Source: Perognathus longimembris pacificus
Taxonomy: Eukaryota > Chordata > Mammalia > Rodentia > Heteromyidae
Direction: 5' to 3'
Assembly: GCF_023159225.1 (NCBI RefSeq)
Contig: NC_063164.1
Location: forward strand, 71,285,300 to 71,349,299
Length of the DNA: 64,000 nucleotides
The translations under genes and the position numbers were made by a program. The notes below the pieces were generated by a model. That model saw only the letters and a program-made list of their open reading frames with translations. It made no database searches and was not told the DNA's origin. Shown here piece after piece: positions 33,151 to 45,262 of this stretch; the first letter of the stretch is position 1; the number at the start of each line of letters is the position of its first letter.

Positions 33151-34985
33151 TTTAATTAAACAAGCTGTGGCCTTGGAACTCTGACCTGGAAAAAAGAATG
33201 TGCCTTTTCCTTCATCATAGACAAGTGTCAGTCATGTACCAAGCTGTGGGCCCATAGGGCCATATTTGCCTGGAGAATTTCCCATTTCTAATTCATGCAA
33301 AGGAGCATCACTCGCTCCTGAAGGCATATATTTTGCACATGATGGAACAGGACAGGTGCTTAGTATACCTGGGCATGAGGGAAGCTAGAGGCAGGACACT
33401 AGGACTTCATCAGGTGACAACAGAGTACAGGAAATTGGTTGTGTATCTTTGCTATGTGTCAGAAACTTTACTTGGCGCTGATCATTCTTATTCCCCACCT
33501 ATAATATGTTACCAGTCCTGGAGCCTCCCTATCTTTCTACATCCCTTTACCCCCTCATCTGCCTCCCATTAATCTGGACCTAGACTGCAAATACTGAAGA
33601 CCAGGGGAATTAGGGCCACACTTAGCATGACCCTCTGATCTCTCTCATCACTGTTATACGTTCTCCCAGCCTCACCAACCTCAACATTAGTCTCACAAGG
33701 AGATTCGAAAGCCATGTGGGCTTCACTTAAACTCCATGGTCTCATCGCTACTTCACAGCCTGCCTCATCTATACTGGGATGGCACTGTGACTAGAATGTA
33801 TGTGCTAAATCTGAGAGGGCCTCAGACACTTTCTGTCCCTCCCCATTCTGGCTCTATGCCCCAAGGAAGGCAGCTGGTGCCAGTTTCAGCCAAAGCAAAG
33901 GCTGCTCTCAAAAGAGCCTTCAGGGAAGCAGACATCCACAAAGCCATCACCAGCTCCTAACTGAGTTGCCAAGGAAATGCCAGCTACTTCGAGGACGGAG
34001 ACTGAACAAAAGCAGCAGACAAGAATGGATCTTGTAAATCTCTTCCTACAGGAAACCAGAGTACAATTCTTTCCTTTCTGTCAAGATTTCAGATAGCTAT
34101 GGAATAAAAATATATATTCTGGAAGGCAAACTGGCTGATAATGAAGATATTCAAAATTACCACCTAGCTAACAGGGGATAGAATGAAGACAGATGTGTCA
34201 TCTCTGTTAATAAAGAGAATAATGCAGCCCGTGGCTTGAGAAATAAGGCTCTTATTTGTATGTGCTTTTCACTTCAAATCAAAATAAGATGAGGTTCTTT
34301 CTCTCCCACTCCCAAATCCTCCCCCAACCCACCCTCTCCCTGCAGCTGTTCTATACCCTAAACTGCCGCACTCCAAGACATGAAGAAAACACCAGGGCAA
34401 CTGCTCTTGAATGGGAATTCATCCTCACATATGTTATGACCTGGCATAACTTACCTGCATTTCCTCTCTGAAAGTGGATAATAAATCTAGATGTGGTGGT
34501 GCTGTAATACTAATGAGTAGCACAGTGGGGTTCTGTGATTTCCTCAGAAGAGTGGCTTCTGGAATGCATACAGCCTGAAAGAAGCTAGCCCTTATATTCC
34601 ATAAACCCAGAGTGAGGAATAAAATTGTAACCATGCTTATCTCCTTAGATTTGGTCAATTATTTTAAGTCAAATCTGAAAACGAATCAAATCTTCCTCAC
34701 TGGAGAAGAAGTAAAATATAAAATAAAATAAAAGGCATTTTACTAACGGTAGGAAGTGGAATTTATTCTGTCAAATGTTTAATAAGGATCATGTGAGCCT
34801 TCTTTCTGGGGCACAGTATCCTAGTGGCAACCTCCTGGAGGAGCACTGTGTATGAGTGTCAACCTGCCATTCAGCAAGCTTTTACCAGAGAGGCTGACAC
34901 CTGTTTACCGGGTATCACCAGCATGGAACCCACATAATAGCATGTGTAGAGTCCTCTTCTCTTCAGTTTAAAAAAAAAATCTATA

Positions 34986-35107
34986 GCCTGGCACTAGTGG
35001 TGCACATCTGTAATCCTAGCTACTCAGGAGGCTGAGATTTTAGGATCACAATGTGAAGCCAGCCTAGGTAGAAAAATCTGCAAGATTCTCTTCTCCAAGT
35101 AACCAGC

Positions 35108-35153
<46 letters not shown>

Positions 35154-35295
35154 ACATACACACACACACACACACACACACGTAAGAAGTAAATTGTGGA
35201 TCAAGTGCTAAAGCTCCAGTCTTGAGAAAAACAAGCTAAACAAAAGCGCCAAGTCCTGAGTTCAAGCCCTAGAACTGGTACAAAAATAAAAAATA
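34986..35295 (+). mobile_element. B1-like/Geo SINE split by an (AC)n microsatellite
   Basis: The left half (GCACTAGTGGTGCACATCTG, TAATCCTAGCTACTCAGGAG) ends at about 35106. An (AC) run of about 75 bp (35107-35181) occupies the linker, and the right half resumes with GATCAAGTGCTAAAGCTCC..GAGTTCAAGCCCTAGAACTGG. An AAAATAAAAAATAATAAA tail follows. Confidence 0.82.
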
Positions 35296-35520
35296 ATAAA
35301 TAAGAGCTTCTGTCTAAACTTTTAATTGACTTGCTCTGGTACATAAAGGGGCTTTGGTATATTTATAGTGCAAATCATTATTGTAAGTAGAATTAGTATT
35401 CTTATAATATTTTTTCACTCTTCAGAAACAGTTCACATGTTTTTTTTACAGTAGGCAGATTTCATTTTTTTCAGAATCATAAATAAAGTTTTATTGGAAC
35501 ACAGCCCATTCACATATGTC

Positions 35521-35690
35521 TTTTTTTAATAAAGTTTTATTGACAAGGTGATGTACAGAGGGGGTACAGTTACATCATAAGACAGTGAGTACATTTCTTG
35601 TCATATTTGTTATACACTCCCTCATTTTTCTTTCCCTTCCTTAGTTCAGGTAAGCATATATATAATATCCAGTGTACCAAAATCATCTAC
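35521..35690 (-). mobile_element. L1 3'-end fragment, reverse orientation
   Basis: TTTTTTTAATAAAGTTTTATTGACAAGGTGATGTACAGAG, GGGGTACAGTTACATCATAA and GTGAGTACATTTCTTGTCATA (shown in parts) are the reverse complement of the L1 3' end at 46770-46840, extending into 3'UTR. Confidence 0.8.
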
Positions 35691-36483
35691 AATAACCATA
35701 TGGTATACGCCAAAGGAAATTCACCTAGTACATTAAACATAACAACAACAATAAAATCCTCCTGTTTCCTTCTCTTGGAGTTCATTTTGCTTACCCTTAT
35801 CTTATATAATCATATGCACATAGCTGTTGAGCTATTGTGATCCTCTGATAGGTCTATCCTAGACCTTTTTAATGTGTATTTAGTAATTGTTTGGTTTTAG
35901 ATACATAATGTAAAGTAGCTGACCCAAACATGTGGAAATACCATTTGAAAAGAAGTTTGTTATTTTACAGACATGATCTCTACTAAAATAGTTCACATGA
36001 TTATAATTGTCCTCTGTATTAGACAGTAATTTTATTATCATGGTTTGTTTAGACCCCTCATATCCATTCGTTCCTTCATTCTTCAAGATTGGGGGGCAGG
36101 CAGGAACATCATCCTTTCTTTCTGAGACAACAAAACATCATGGCTATGACGAAAGCAACATTTGAGCTGAGACAGGACCCCGTTTCTGGTTCCAACTTAA
36201 GGCTCCGCTCCACAACACCATATTGCATCTTGTAATTGTTCCTCCAAGAACATGGTAGGTTTATTTTTCCCTCAACTATAGATGGCCTAAGAATTCCACA
36301 CACTAAACTTGTGACCTTAAACAACTTATCTGCAGTTTCTGGGCCCTTCTGCTCTGGTAAGTGAAAGATGGAATCTAATTCTAATACCCAATAATAATGG
36401 CATACATCATGTTTAGAACATGACAATATGATGCAAAGTATAATAGCTTGCTTTGAAAAGATGTCACACAAAAGAGAAAAATA

Positions 36484-36716
36484 GCCGGGCGCAGATGGCT
36501 CATGCCTGTAATCCTAACTACTCAGGAGGCTGAGATCTGAGGATCATGGTTCAAAGCCAGCCCGAGAAGAAAAATATCTGTAAGACTCTTATCACCAATA
36601 AACCACTCAGAAAACCAGAAGTAGTGCTGTGGTTCAACTGGTAGAGTGCTAGCCTTGAGCTGAAGAGCTCAAAGATAGCCCAGGCCCAGAGTTCAAGCCC
36701 TATGACGGACAAAAAA
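36484..36716 (+). mobile_element. B1-like/Geo dimeric SINE
   Basis: A well-preserved copy: GCCGGGCGCAGATGGCTCAT, GCCTGTAATCCTAACTACTC, AGGAGGCTGAGATCTGAGGA in the left half; GCTGTGGTTCAACTGGTAGA, GTGCTAGCCTTGAGC and GAGTTCAAGCCC in the right. The flanking AAAGAGAAA / AAAGAGAGA may be a short target duplication. Confidence 0.88.
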
Positions 36717-36796
36717 GAGAGAGAAAGAAAGAACCACAACCCTAACCAGCAATAGTCATTAGGCTCAGGACATTGGTGTCAAAACTATCTAAACAT

Positions 36797-37105
36797 AGAT
36801 GGGTGCTGGTAGCTCAGGCCTGTAATACTAGTAGCTCCTCAAGAGGCTGAGATCTGAGGCTCATAGTTGAGGACAGCCCAGGCAGAAAAATATGGAAACT
36901 CTTACAAGCCTCCTAGCTCTTCAAGAGGCTGAGATCTGAGGATTATAGTTCAAAGCCAGCATGGGCAGGAAAATCCATGAGACCCTATTAACCAGCAAAA
37001 AGCTGAAAGTGGAGCTACAGATCAAGTGGTCGAGTACTACCCTTGAGCACAAAAGCTCAGGAACAGTGCTTAGCCCGAGTTCAAGGATCAGAACCAACAT
37101 GGGGG
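36797..37105 (+). mobile_element. B1-like/Geo SINE with duplicated left segment
   Basis: AAGAGGCTGAGATCTGAGG occurs at 36841 and, nearly intact, at 36923, an 82-bp offset. Both copies include the following ..CAG(C)CA..GGGCAG..AAAAT segment. A single right monomer follows (GATCAAGTGGTCGAGTACTA..CCGAGTTCAAGG). The element is therefore left-left-right rather than left-right. Confidence 0.8.
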
Positions 37106-37850
37106 AAAAGTAAACCTAATGAGCTACTGCCACTCAATGACAGTGGTGGATAGGTACTCTAAAGGAAAGCCATTTGATGCAAACTCTATATAGGATTTCC
37201 ACAGCCGACTAGACATAGAATAAATGGTCTAAAGGTGTGTGGTATAAGCATCATGCTTCCCAGTCCAGTGAGACCCAGCTCCTCACTATGGAATCTGAGC
37301 TACAAGGCAATGATGATGTGCCCAATTCACAGATTACATGCTAGGGGCACTCCCAGGAAAATCTTTCCTTCTAAGATTTGGTGTTGCTGAATTAAGCCAT
37401 AATTTTCTATTTAGAAAAATCTAAAAGAAGTTCTTTTGAGGGTAGCAGACACATAAGGCTTCTATCTCTTAAAATATTTTTAAATTTAGTTGGCCATTTA
37501 TTCACTCTATTTTTCAATACTTCAGGTACTAATAAGGCTGAGAGGCCACACACAGGAGAATCTGAAGACAAATTCTACCAGAACTTCCTTTTACCTGTCC
37601 CCACTTCCTTTCTGACAAAAAGTTCCACTGCTTAAACCACTAATGGGTTAGATAACAAAAGCAGGCAATAGTGCCAGATGGCTATTATCAAAAATAGCTC
37701 TCCAGTTTTCTGCCAGAGAGGCAATTCACTTATCAGAGTCATTAGTTAATAGAATTGAGAAAAAAAAATGGTTATTCATTTCTGAGCATTAGGGGGGAAC
37801 AAAGAGCAGAAAACTTTCCCAAGCTAAGCACAGAATATGAGTATGATAAA

Positions 37851-37970
37851 GGCTGGGATGTAGCTCAGTGGCAAAGCGCTTGCCTAGCAAATGCAACGTC
37901 CTTGGTTCGATCCCCAGTACAAAAAAAAAAAAAAAAAGAAGAAGAAGAAGAAGAAGAAGAAAAGAAACAA
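37851..37970 (+). mobile_element. ID SINE with (A)n(GAA)n tail
   Basis: GGCTGGGATGTAGCTCAGTGG, GCAAAGCGCTTGCCTAGCAA and GGTTCGATCCCCAGTAC form a monomeric ID close to consensus. The tail is A17 then about eight GAA units, which explains the lysine/glutamate-rich frames predicted here. Confidence 0.9.
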
Positions 37971-39368
37971 AGAAAACACAAGGAGAAGTACCAAAGGCAA
38001 ATGCCATCTCTTTAACCATCACCTCAAATGGCCCAACAGATCACTGTTTAAGACTAGCACGCAGGTCCTCCTCTAATACTCAGGTCAATCATTGCTTAAT
38101 AAAAACCCAGACTTGGGTTGCAAATCTGCTCCTTGTATCCACCTCCCACCCCCCACAGAAGGTTCTGTATTCAATTCTCATCTCATGTTCCCTCCCAATA
38201 TCTCCCTGTTCATAGCATCCTTCCTTTCAAATGAAGCATGCCCATGTTTTCTTCTGCTGCTCATTTTTGCTTCAATCTTGTCCTGCTGAAAAAGATGTTC
38301 TTTCATCCTCGTCCTCCTATGAACTTCTATGACACTTAGATACTCTTCCAGGAGCTTGTTTGGTCACAAACTACTTCAGTTTACTGTCATCTGGAAGCAC
38401 CGTGTCATGGAAAAATAGTGCAATCTAGGGTTAGAGATTAGAGTAAGGCAAGGCTAATACATGCAGCCCTTGCACACTAGATCATTCACTTCAGGCATAA
38501 AAAATAAAGAGCTCCAATAACTACTCTTTAAAGTGATTGTCACTCCTTTACAAATGAGAAGGTTAGATTCAAAAAGGCCCCGTGGTTTATGCAGGAGCAC
38601 AAAGTCCATATTGCTTTGTATCGGCTTTGAGAACCTGTAAACAAGAGAAAACCTAATAAACCATCCAGCTTCACTTGATTTTAACTGACTAAAAAATCAT
38701 TAATTTGGGCAGTCGTGCAGCTGGGCAGTGTGTAACCAGTCCCCAATAGCTTTGCTGTAGATGACAGATAGCTCTGACATCTAGGCTTATGATGATACCG
38801 TTGCTAGGTTACTTGTCCGTGACTTGAAGGCTGATTTCATTGAAAGCACTGACTCTTTACTGCAGCCCTATGCAGGTTTCAGCTGGGTGACTGAACTGGG
38901 ACCAATGGCATGAAAATTAGGAAAACTGAGGTTTTCAGTATTTATAATACATCGCAACCTTGTGACTGGGTACATACCAACCACCAGGTTTCACAATTTC
39001 CCATTCCATTGCCTAAGGACAAAAGCTCGAGACTTCTTCTGAGTTAAGATGGTCACTTCCAGATCCATGATCTTATTTGGGGACATTCTACATAAATTCC
39101 TTCACCTTATTCCTATTTGAAAGCCCCTGTTTGAGTGGAGAATAAATAAACTTGATTGGGTTCATAACAAACCAACTAACAAAGCATATGTGATAAGTTT
39201 AGAAATTACAAAGTAAATTATTAGCATCATAACCTTTATAGGTACTTTGTTACTTAAGGACATATCTTCCTATCTCACCCATCTTTGGATTCCCTGCAGC
39301 ATTTTGAATAATTATCTTAAGTGTTAAAATGAATAGTTGCTTAATTAAATGGGATTTCTGATATTATT

Positions 39369-39580
39369 ATTATTATTTTTTTTTTTTGGCCAGTCCTGGG
39401 CCTTGGACTCAGGGCCTAAGCACTGTCCCTGGCTTCTTCCCGCTCAAGGCTAGCACTCTGCCACTTGAGCCACAGCGCCGCTTCTGGCCGTTTTCTGTAT
39501 ATGTGGTGCTGGGGAATCGAACCTAGGGCCTCGTGTATCCGAGGCAGGCACTCTTACCACTAGGCTATATCCCCAGCCCC
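39369..39580 (-). mobile_element. IDL-Geo SINE, reverse orientation
   Basis: A complete reversed dimer between CTGATATTATT duplications at 39358-39368 and 39581-39591. It has the diagnostic CCCGCTCAAGG and GTGTATCCGAGGCAGGC (reverse), the same subfamily as the copies at 969 and 61868. Confidence 0.92.
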
Positions 39581-40024
39581 CTGATATTATTTTTAAGTGA
39601 ATAGGATTTTTGAAAATTTCAACTCCAAAATAGATCATGTGCCAATCACAGACTATCTTGAATCCTCACAACAAAGCTGTAAAATTGGTATTGTTATCTC
39701 CATTTTACAGATAGGGAAATTATAATTTTAAAACAATATCTAACAGTGACTGACAGGCAGGACTTCAAAGCACACAATTTTCCAAAAATCCAACTTGCTT
39801 CATCTTAATACACCTCAGTCAACAATCATCAGAGGTGAGTCCCCTTACTTATGTCCAGAGGAATGTTATTTTCTTTGCTCATGCTGAGCGCTTTCTCAGG
39901 TTCTACACAATATTACAACACTCTCATGAACAATGCAGAACAAGCACTCTACACTACCTGCTAGCCATATTTCATACAGTTTTACTGATTTAGAGTTTCT
40001 CTGCTCACTGTTTTAATCAACAAA

Positions 40025-40345
40025 TTGTATATATATATGTACATGTATACATATTATATATCATAGTAATGTATAAACAATATGTTAAATATAATATATA
40101 AATATATAATGTATATAAAAATAATATACAATAAATGTATATTCATATTATTAAAACGGATTATGACATATATGGTAATTATATAGTGTATAATGTGTAA
40201 TAAATATATAACATTATATATTAGGATTTGAACACTAATATAGATATATATGTATACACACTCTCACATATATATGTTAGGGTTTGAACTCAGCTTCAAG
40301 ATTGCTAGGCAGACACTCTACCCTTGAGCCACATCTCAGCTTTTA
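40025..40345. repeat. AT-rich microsatellite tract plus old reversed SINE monomer
   Basis: 40025-40275 is almost pure A/T with many TATATA runs and variants of ATATAAATATATAATGTATA. 40278-40343 (GGGTTTGAACTCAGC.. GACACTCTACCCTTGAGCCAC) is a diverged reversed ID/Geo monomer. Confidence 0.75.
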
Positions 40346-42352
40346 AACAAACTTGACTAAGAATCTGCCATGTGCCATTACCATTCTTGTCCTTGGAAAT
40401 GGGGGAGGAATAAAAATCACAGGCTACCTGGCCTTTGTGAGGCTTTTATTGTGACTGAGTGGAAAAGACTGGCAATTACAACAAAGATAGTTTCTGCTGG
40501 ATTGAGATATGAAGGTCAAGGAAGATGGTTCTTGAGGATGACATCAGAGGCCAGACCAGAAGGTTTGCCAGCCACAGGAAGAACAAGTGGCAGGGGCAAC
40601 CAAAATATGACAGCCTCGAGTTAGGAAGCACTTGGAAAGCTGGTCAGAGGGTGGGCCTTCCGTGTGGAGAGAGCAAAGAATAGAGATAGATCAAAATGGA
40701 GAATATAAGATGGTGGTAAATAATAGGTGCTGGAAAGGTCTCTGGTAAGTATTCCTATAATATACTCTTAAACAAAGGTACAGCCTGGTACGGCCTCTGC
40801 TTTCGTTGCTCTGTGGAGATCTGATGCCCTGGAAAGAGTGTAGAGTAAGATATGCATAAAGACCATTGAAGCCATCACTATGGAAATCCAGAAAAACCTG
40901 AGGAAGCTTGGAGTAAGGGGTAGGCAATGAAGATAAAGAGAATGGATTCAGGGTTGAGTTGGAAGGACAGTTCATGATAACAGAAAACCACATCATAGAA
41001 TCTTGCAAATGGCTATGAGTTGGATTGTTTGTCTCCATGTTGAACTACATAACACTTCCTTAAGTCAACCCAATATCAGTGCTGACCAGGTCAGGAAAGA
41101 CTGTCATCCTTCTTATCCCACCTAACTAATAACTAGGCCGAACCCTGTTGGCTTCCTAGAGCAAATGAGAGCCAGTGTACTCAGAGTGGTATGTCCTCAA
41201 ACCATCCTCAATGTGAAAACACTCCAGAGACTGCTTCTCTTTCCATCTCCAAGTTGTAGCATGTCATCTGAGTCATCTGAGCAATTCAGAAAGAAAGGGA
41301 GAGAGAGAACACAGGGGTATCTTGTATTGCTGCCTTTTAGCCCTGCAATTCTATATAATTGGTGATATTACCTGAGACATGATGAGAAGGGCAGGTCAAC
41401 TGCCCACTGTCACTCAGTTGAAAATGAAAGGCCCACATTGGAGCCCGGATATGACTCCACATCCATGCTCCTTCACTCACCACACAAATCCCAAAGGCTT
41501 CATTGCACGAAGAATGAGCCAGTGGCTAGAGTGGCCATGAGCTGATCCCACCCACTCCCAGCTTCCACCCTTCAACTTCAATCTTCCCATTTGCTGTTTT
41601 CAAAATTTTCTAAATAAAAATACTTTCATTTATTTAACATACAGTTATTGATGCTTGCCATGGCAGGCAACCTACTAGATTTTAGCCTCTAAACACCAAG
41701 AGCTCAGGTGACTAATGAGGGAGGCTTTAAAAGCAAGAAAGGCAGGTGATTTTTCTCTCCTACATACTTTGAAAGCTCTAGGGAAAAACTAGGCTAGTAT
41801 TTTCAGGGACTTTGCTGCTTTTCTGCCACACTGGCCTCATTATGTAGATAATGTCACAGATTCATTCTATTTTATTATCCTGTAACAGTACTAATAAAAA
41901 GTTCCAGCTTAAAAAATGCAGAGTCTCACATGAAGTATCTCTTCTCTATTTTAAGCAAGCATTCACAATGTTAGCTGGTACTGTGAATCTCAAGAGATGT
42001 CTAAAATCAATGCTGAGGCAAAGCAAGAATGAGAACAATGGCGAACACTTAATGGCTGTTACATGTGATGAGTATGCTACACAACTATCTCACCAAGTCC
42101 TCAGATGATACTCTCAAGATACCCATTGTGAAGTTGGACAAACTGAGGCTTGGGTCTCCTGACCTACACAAGTGTAAATTTGGGTAGAGCAAGCCCCTAT
42201 GTTCCCTACCCCTCTTCTATTCTGCTATGGCCACAAAGAGCCATAGATGACTATATGGTGAGAAATAAGAAACTCAGTTAATGGGCATCTCTATGTTATG
42301 TGAAGTAAAGGAATGTTGTGTCATTAATTAAAATACATTCCAGATTACTTTT

Positions 42353-42566
42353 TGTTTTGTTTTGTTTTGTTTTTGGCCAGTCGTGGGGCTTGGATTCAGG
42401 GCCTGAGCACTGTCCCTGGCTTCTCTTTGCTCAAGGCTAGCACTCTGCCACTTGAGCCACAGCACCACTTCTGGCCGTTTTCTGTATATGTGGTGCTGGG
42501 GAATTGAACTGAGGGCCTCATGTATACGAGGCAAGCACTCTTGCCACTAGGCCGTATCCCCAGCCC
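42353..42566 (-). mobile_element. IDL-Geo SINE, reverse orientation, (GTTTT)n tail
   Basis: A complete reversed dimer with a TTTTG-type tail. Perfect duplication CCAGATTACTTTT at 42340-42352 and 42567-42579. It is of the GAGCAAAG / TATACGAGG type. Confidence 0.92.
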
Positions 42567-43094
42567 CCAGATTACTTTTAAATTAAGATCACTACTGTCT
42601 ATCTCACCTACAAGTAGAAGAAAAGGCCTTCATCATCCACTTGGACAAAGAATACACAGACAGTGGAGTTGTGCTGGGCCCTAGGAAGCTCTGGTGTCTG
42701 TAACTATTTCCAGAACCACAGTTGCCTCCTCTTTAACCCTAGTCCCTCAGCTCTGCTGCAATGAAGTCTTCTTTCTGCTATTTTCTTTCCTTGGAATACA
42801 TCTTATCCTCAGCTGAAAGGCAACATCCTGCAAAGAAGCCAGGACTTCCCTACCTAGTTTATCCCTGGGGCATTTCTTTGAATAATGCTTTGAATTGTAC
42901 AAGGATAATGTTTCTTAAAGTAATCATCTATACTTTCAACCCTGGTAAACACTAGGATGACCTTTCCAAATCAATTTCACGTCTGTGATGGTGGGCAGTG
43001 CCAAAATACAAGACAAGCCAGGCTAGCTAAAGCTGTTAATGTCAATGGTGGCAGCAGTGACTGAGGGGGCTGGAAAGATTTCAAATGAAAAGGC

Positions 43095-43096
<2 letters not shown>

Positions 43097-43157
<61 letters not shown>

Positions 43158-43167
43158 ACACACACAA
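43097..43167. repeat. (AC)n microsatellite
   Basis: About 35 dinucleotide units with one CATAC interruption near the right end. Confidence 0.95.
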
Positions 43168-43777
43168 AATCAACAGTGACTCCCAGCCTGAACAAGAGCT
43201 TTCTAGACTAATCAAATGTGGGAACGGCTTTCACTCTGGGAGACCCTGATGAGGCCAAACCAGACACAGCAGGTGGCAGGGGGAAGCATACAATGCTCCT
43301 GCCTTTCTGGTCCTCTACTGTCCTCTTTTAGGGCCACCTAAGCCAAAACAGCAAACTCCTATCAGTTCCTCAGACTAGCCCTCTCCTCCACATCTCCTCT
43401 TCACTCTTCACTGATTTGAGGTCATGAAGCAGTGGACTTGGAGCTATCCCCAGAAAAGCTTTCCCCTGTAGATTAGATTTAATGCAAATGAGAGTGCTCC
43501 CACATGCTCTGAGGAATACTGGAAATGTCTCAGGATATTGGCTTTCACGCAGGAATGAAGATACCAACTTAAAAGGAACTAGGCAAGGCAAGATTTTACT
43601 TTTGTAGTAGGGAGTAGTAGGACAGACAGAGAGCCAAGTATGCAAGAAAGCAAGCACTCTGGGCCGCCCAGGTTTTATCCGTAATGCATTACTACCCTTT
43701 GCTTTGATTGGTCAACATTCAGGTTTACAATCTTGCATAATTGGCTAGTCTGAAAGTAGTTAAAGTTTATCTGTGCA

Positions 43778-43977
43778 GGGCTGGGGATATGGCCTAGTGG
43801 CAAGAGCGCTTGCCTCTTATACATGAAGCCCTGGGTTCGATTCCCCAGCACCACATATACAGAAAATGGCCAGAAGTGGCGCTGTGGCTCAGTGGCAGAG
43901 TGGTAGCCTTGAGCAAAAAGAAGCCAGGGACAGTGCTCAGGCCCCGAGTCCAAGGCCCAGACTGGCAAAAAAAAAAA
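43778..43977 (+). mobile_element. IDL-Geo SINE, near-consensus
   Basis: The left monomer has A box TGGCCTAGTGG (43790-43800) and B box GGTTCGATTCC (43834-43844). The right monomer has TGGCTCAGTGG at 43885-43895 and GAGTCCAAGGCCC near 43945. Perfect 16-bp duplication AAAGTTTATCTGTGCA at 43762-43777 and 43978-43993. The A-tail has 14 residues. Confidence 0.94.
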
Positions 43978-44519
43978 AAAGTTTATCTGTGCAATCAACC
44001 AATCTGCTTTGACATTTAGTCAAAGCAGAAACTTTCAGAAAACATTTCTTACTCAGCTGCCACTCTGTTACTTGAGCCCCTAGAAAAACAATTTTTTTAA
44101 GATAGTGGCAACTCTTAAAACTGTTGTGCTTCTGTTAAGCAACCACTTTGGAAGAAAAAATTCTAACTCATACAGGAAGAAGATACAAAAGACATGTGGG
44201 CATAACAAGCCAAATGAGACCGTGGCCTCCTCAGATCATAGGTGAAGCTTGTGGCCCACTGTACAGTGAGCTGGTCCTTCCCCTGGCAGTAATCCCACAC
44301 CTGAGTGCCAAATGCCACTGTGTCTGAGGCTCATGACCTTCAAAACAGAGATGATATCTTTGGAGAGATGGCAAGCTTCCTCACATCTTTGAAAAGAAGG
44401 TCATCTTTGTGACACAGGTGGAGTGACCTCTCTTCCTCTCAAAGAGCTAACTAATGACTGTTAGGGAGGATAGTCTCTCTGCATCACTTCCTAATGTAAA
44501 GAAAGCCACAAAACAACAG

Positions 44520-44695
44520 CCGGATGCCAGTAGCTCATGCCTGTAATCATAGCTACTCAGGAGGCTGCGATCTGAAGATTAGAGTTCAAAGCTAGCTGGG
44601 CAGAAAACTGCAAGTGGTGCTGTCTCAAAATGGTAGAGTACTAGCCTTGAGAGAGAAAGCTCATAGCCCTGGGTTCAAGCCCACGACAGACCAAA
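44520..44695 (+). mobile_element. B1-like/Geo SINE with internal deletion
   Basis: GCCGGATGCCAGTAGCTCAT.. CTGTAATCATAGCTACTCAG.. then directly CAAGTGGTGCTGTCTC and TAGAGTACTAGCCTTGAGAG. The linker found in other copies is deleted. Tail ACAAACAAACAAAAACAACAA. Confidence 0.8.
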
Positions 44696-45085
44696 AACAA
44701 ACAAACAAAAACAACAACAACAATAAAAAAAACACCCCAGCAACAGAAGCCCCAGATAGGAAGAATCCAAAACAATTTCCCTAAATGGGCTAAAAAGCAG
44801 CTATTCCCTTCATTGTTGCCCTTGGTTTCCTAACAATACCACATCCTGTGTGCCAAGGCCTTCCTGTAATAAGGCCTGTTGATCACAAGTCTCCCCCTCC
44901 ACTCCAAGACTTCCAAATGATCAACGGGCAGTATTTGCCTTGATTCTCTACCTTCACAGCCCTTTGCTGTCCTCTAGGTACTCATTCTTGTCTCTACTCT
45001 TCTTTCTGCTGAATTACTTATAAATTCAGAATTGGCTCACTTGCAGAGTTTACTACTATAAGTAAGAAGCACCTTTCATTGCTAA

Positions 45086-45262
45086 GTGTAGTGGTCATAC
45101 CTGTTACCATAGCATGTGAGAGGCAGAGGCAGTAGAATCACAAGTTCAGGTCCAGGCTGGGCTACATACCAAGACCGTGTCTTAAAACACCTTTAAAAGG
45201 GGTCTTGGTATAGCTCAGTGGTACACAAGGTCCTGCATTTGATTTCCCAGAACAGCACAAAC
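45086..45262 (+). mobile_element. B1-plus-ID dimer (B1-dID-like)
   Basis: A B1-like left half (CTAAGTGTAGTGGTCATACC, AGGCAGAGGCAGTAGAATCA, CAGGCTGGGCTACATACC) is followed by an A-rich linker and an ID-like right half (GGTATAGCTCAGTGG, CTGCATTTGATTTCCCAG). This order matches the known rodent B1-dID dimer. Two adjacent independent insertions are the alternative. Confidence 0.6.

Larger units (their letters stand above)
35000..43000 (-). other. KIF5C: Intron 1, middle-left segment
   Basis: Non-coding and repeat-rich: several B1-Geo copies, one ID, two reverse IDL-Geo copies, a reverse L1 3' end and a long AT-rich tract. The gaps 35700-36480, 37110-37850, 38000-39360, 39600-40020, 40350-42330 and 42590-43090 hold unique sequence with no gene I can support. 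A block at 38690-38930 retains several CpGs and TTGCTAGGTTAC, a loose RFX-like half site, but I cannot claim function. Confidence 0.82.

Noticed and set aside
38690..38930. Possible RFX-type enhancer (TTGCTAGGTTAC with nearby CpGs)
   Set aside because: A single imperfect half site is too weak without conservation or chromatin data.
43778..43850. tRNA-Ala-like heads of ID and IDL-Geo elements as tRNA genes
   Set aside because: They do not fold into an intact acceptor stem and anticodon arm, carry A-tails and target duplications, and occur many times; they are SINEs.
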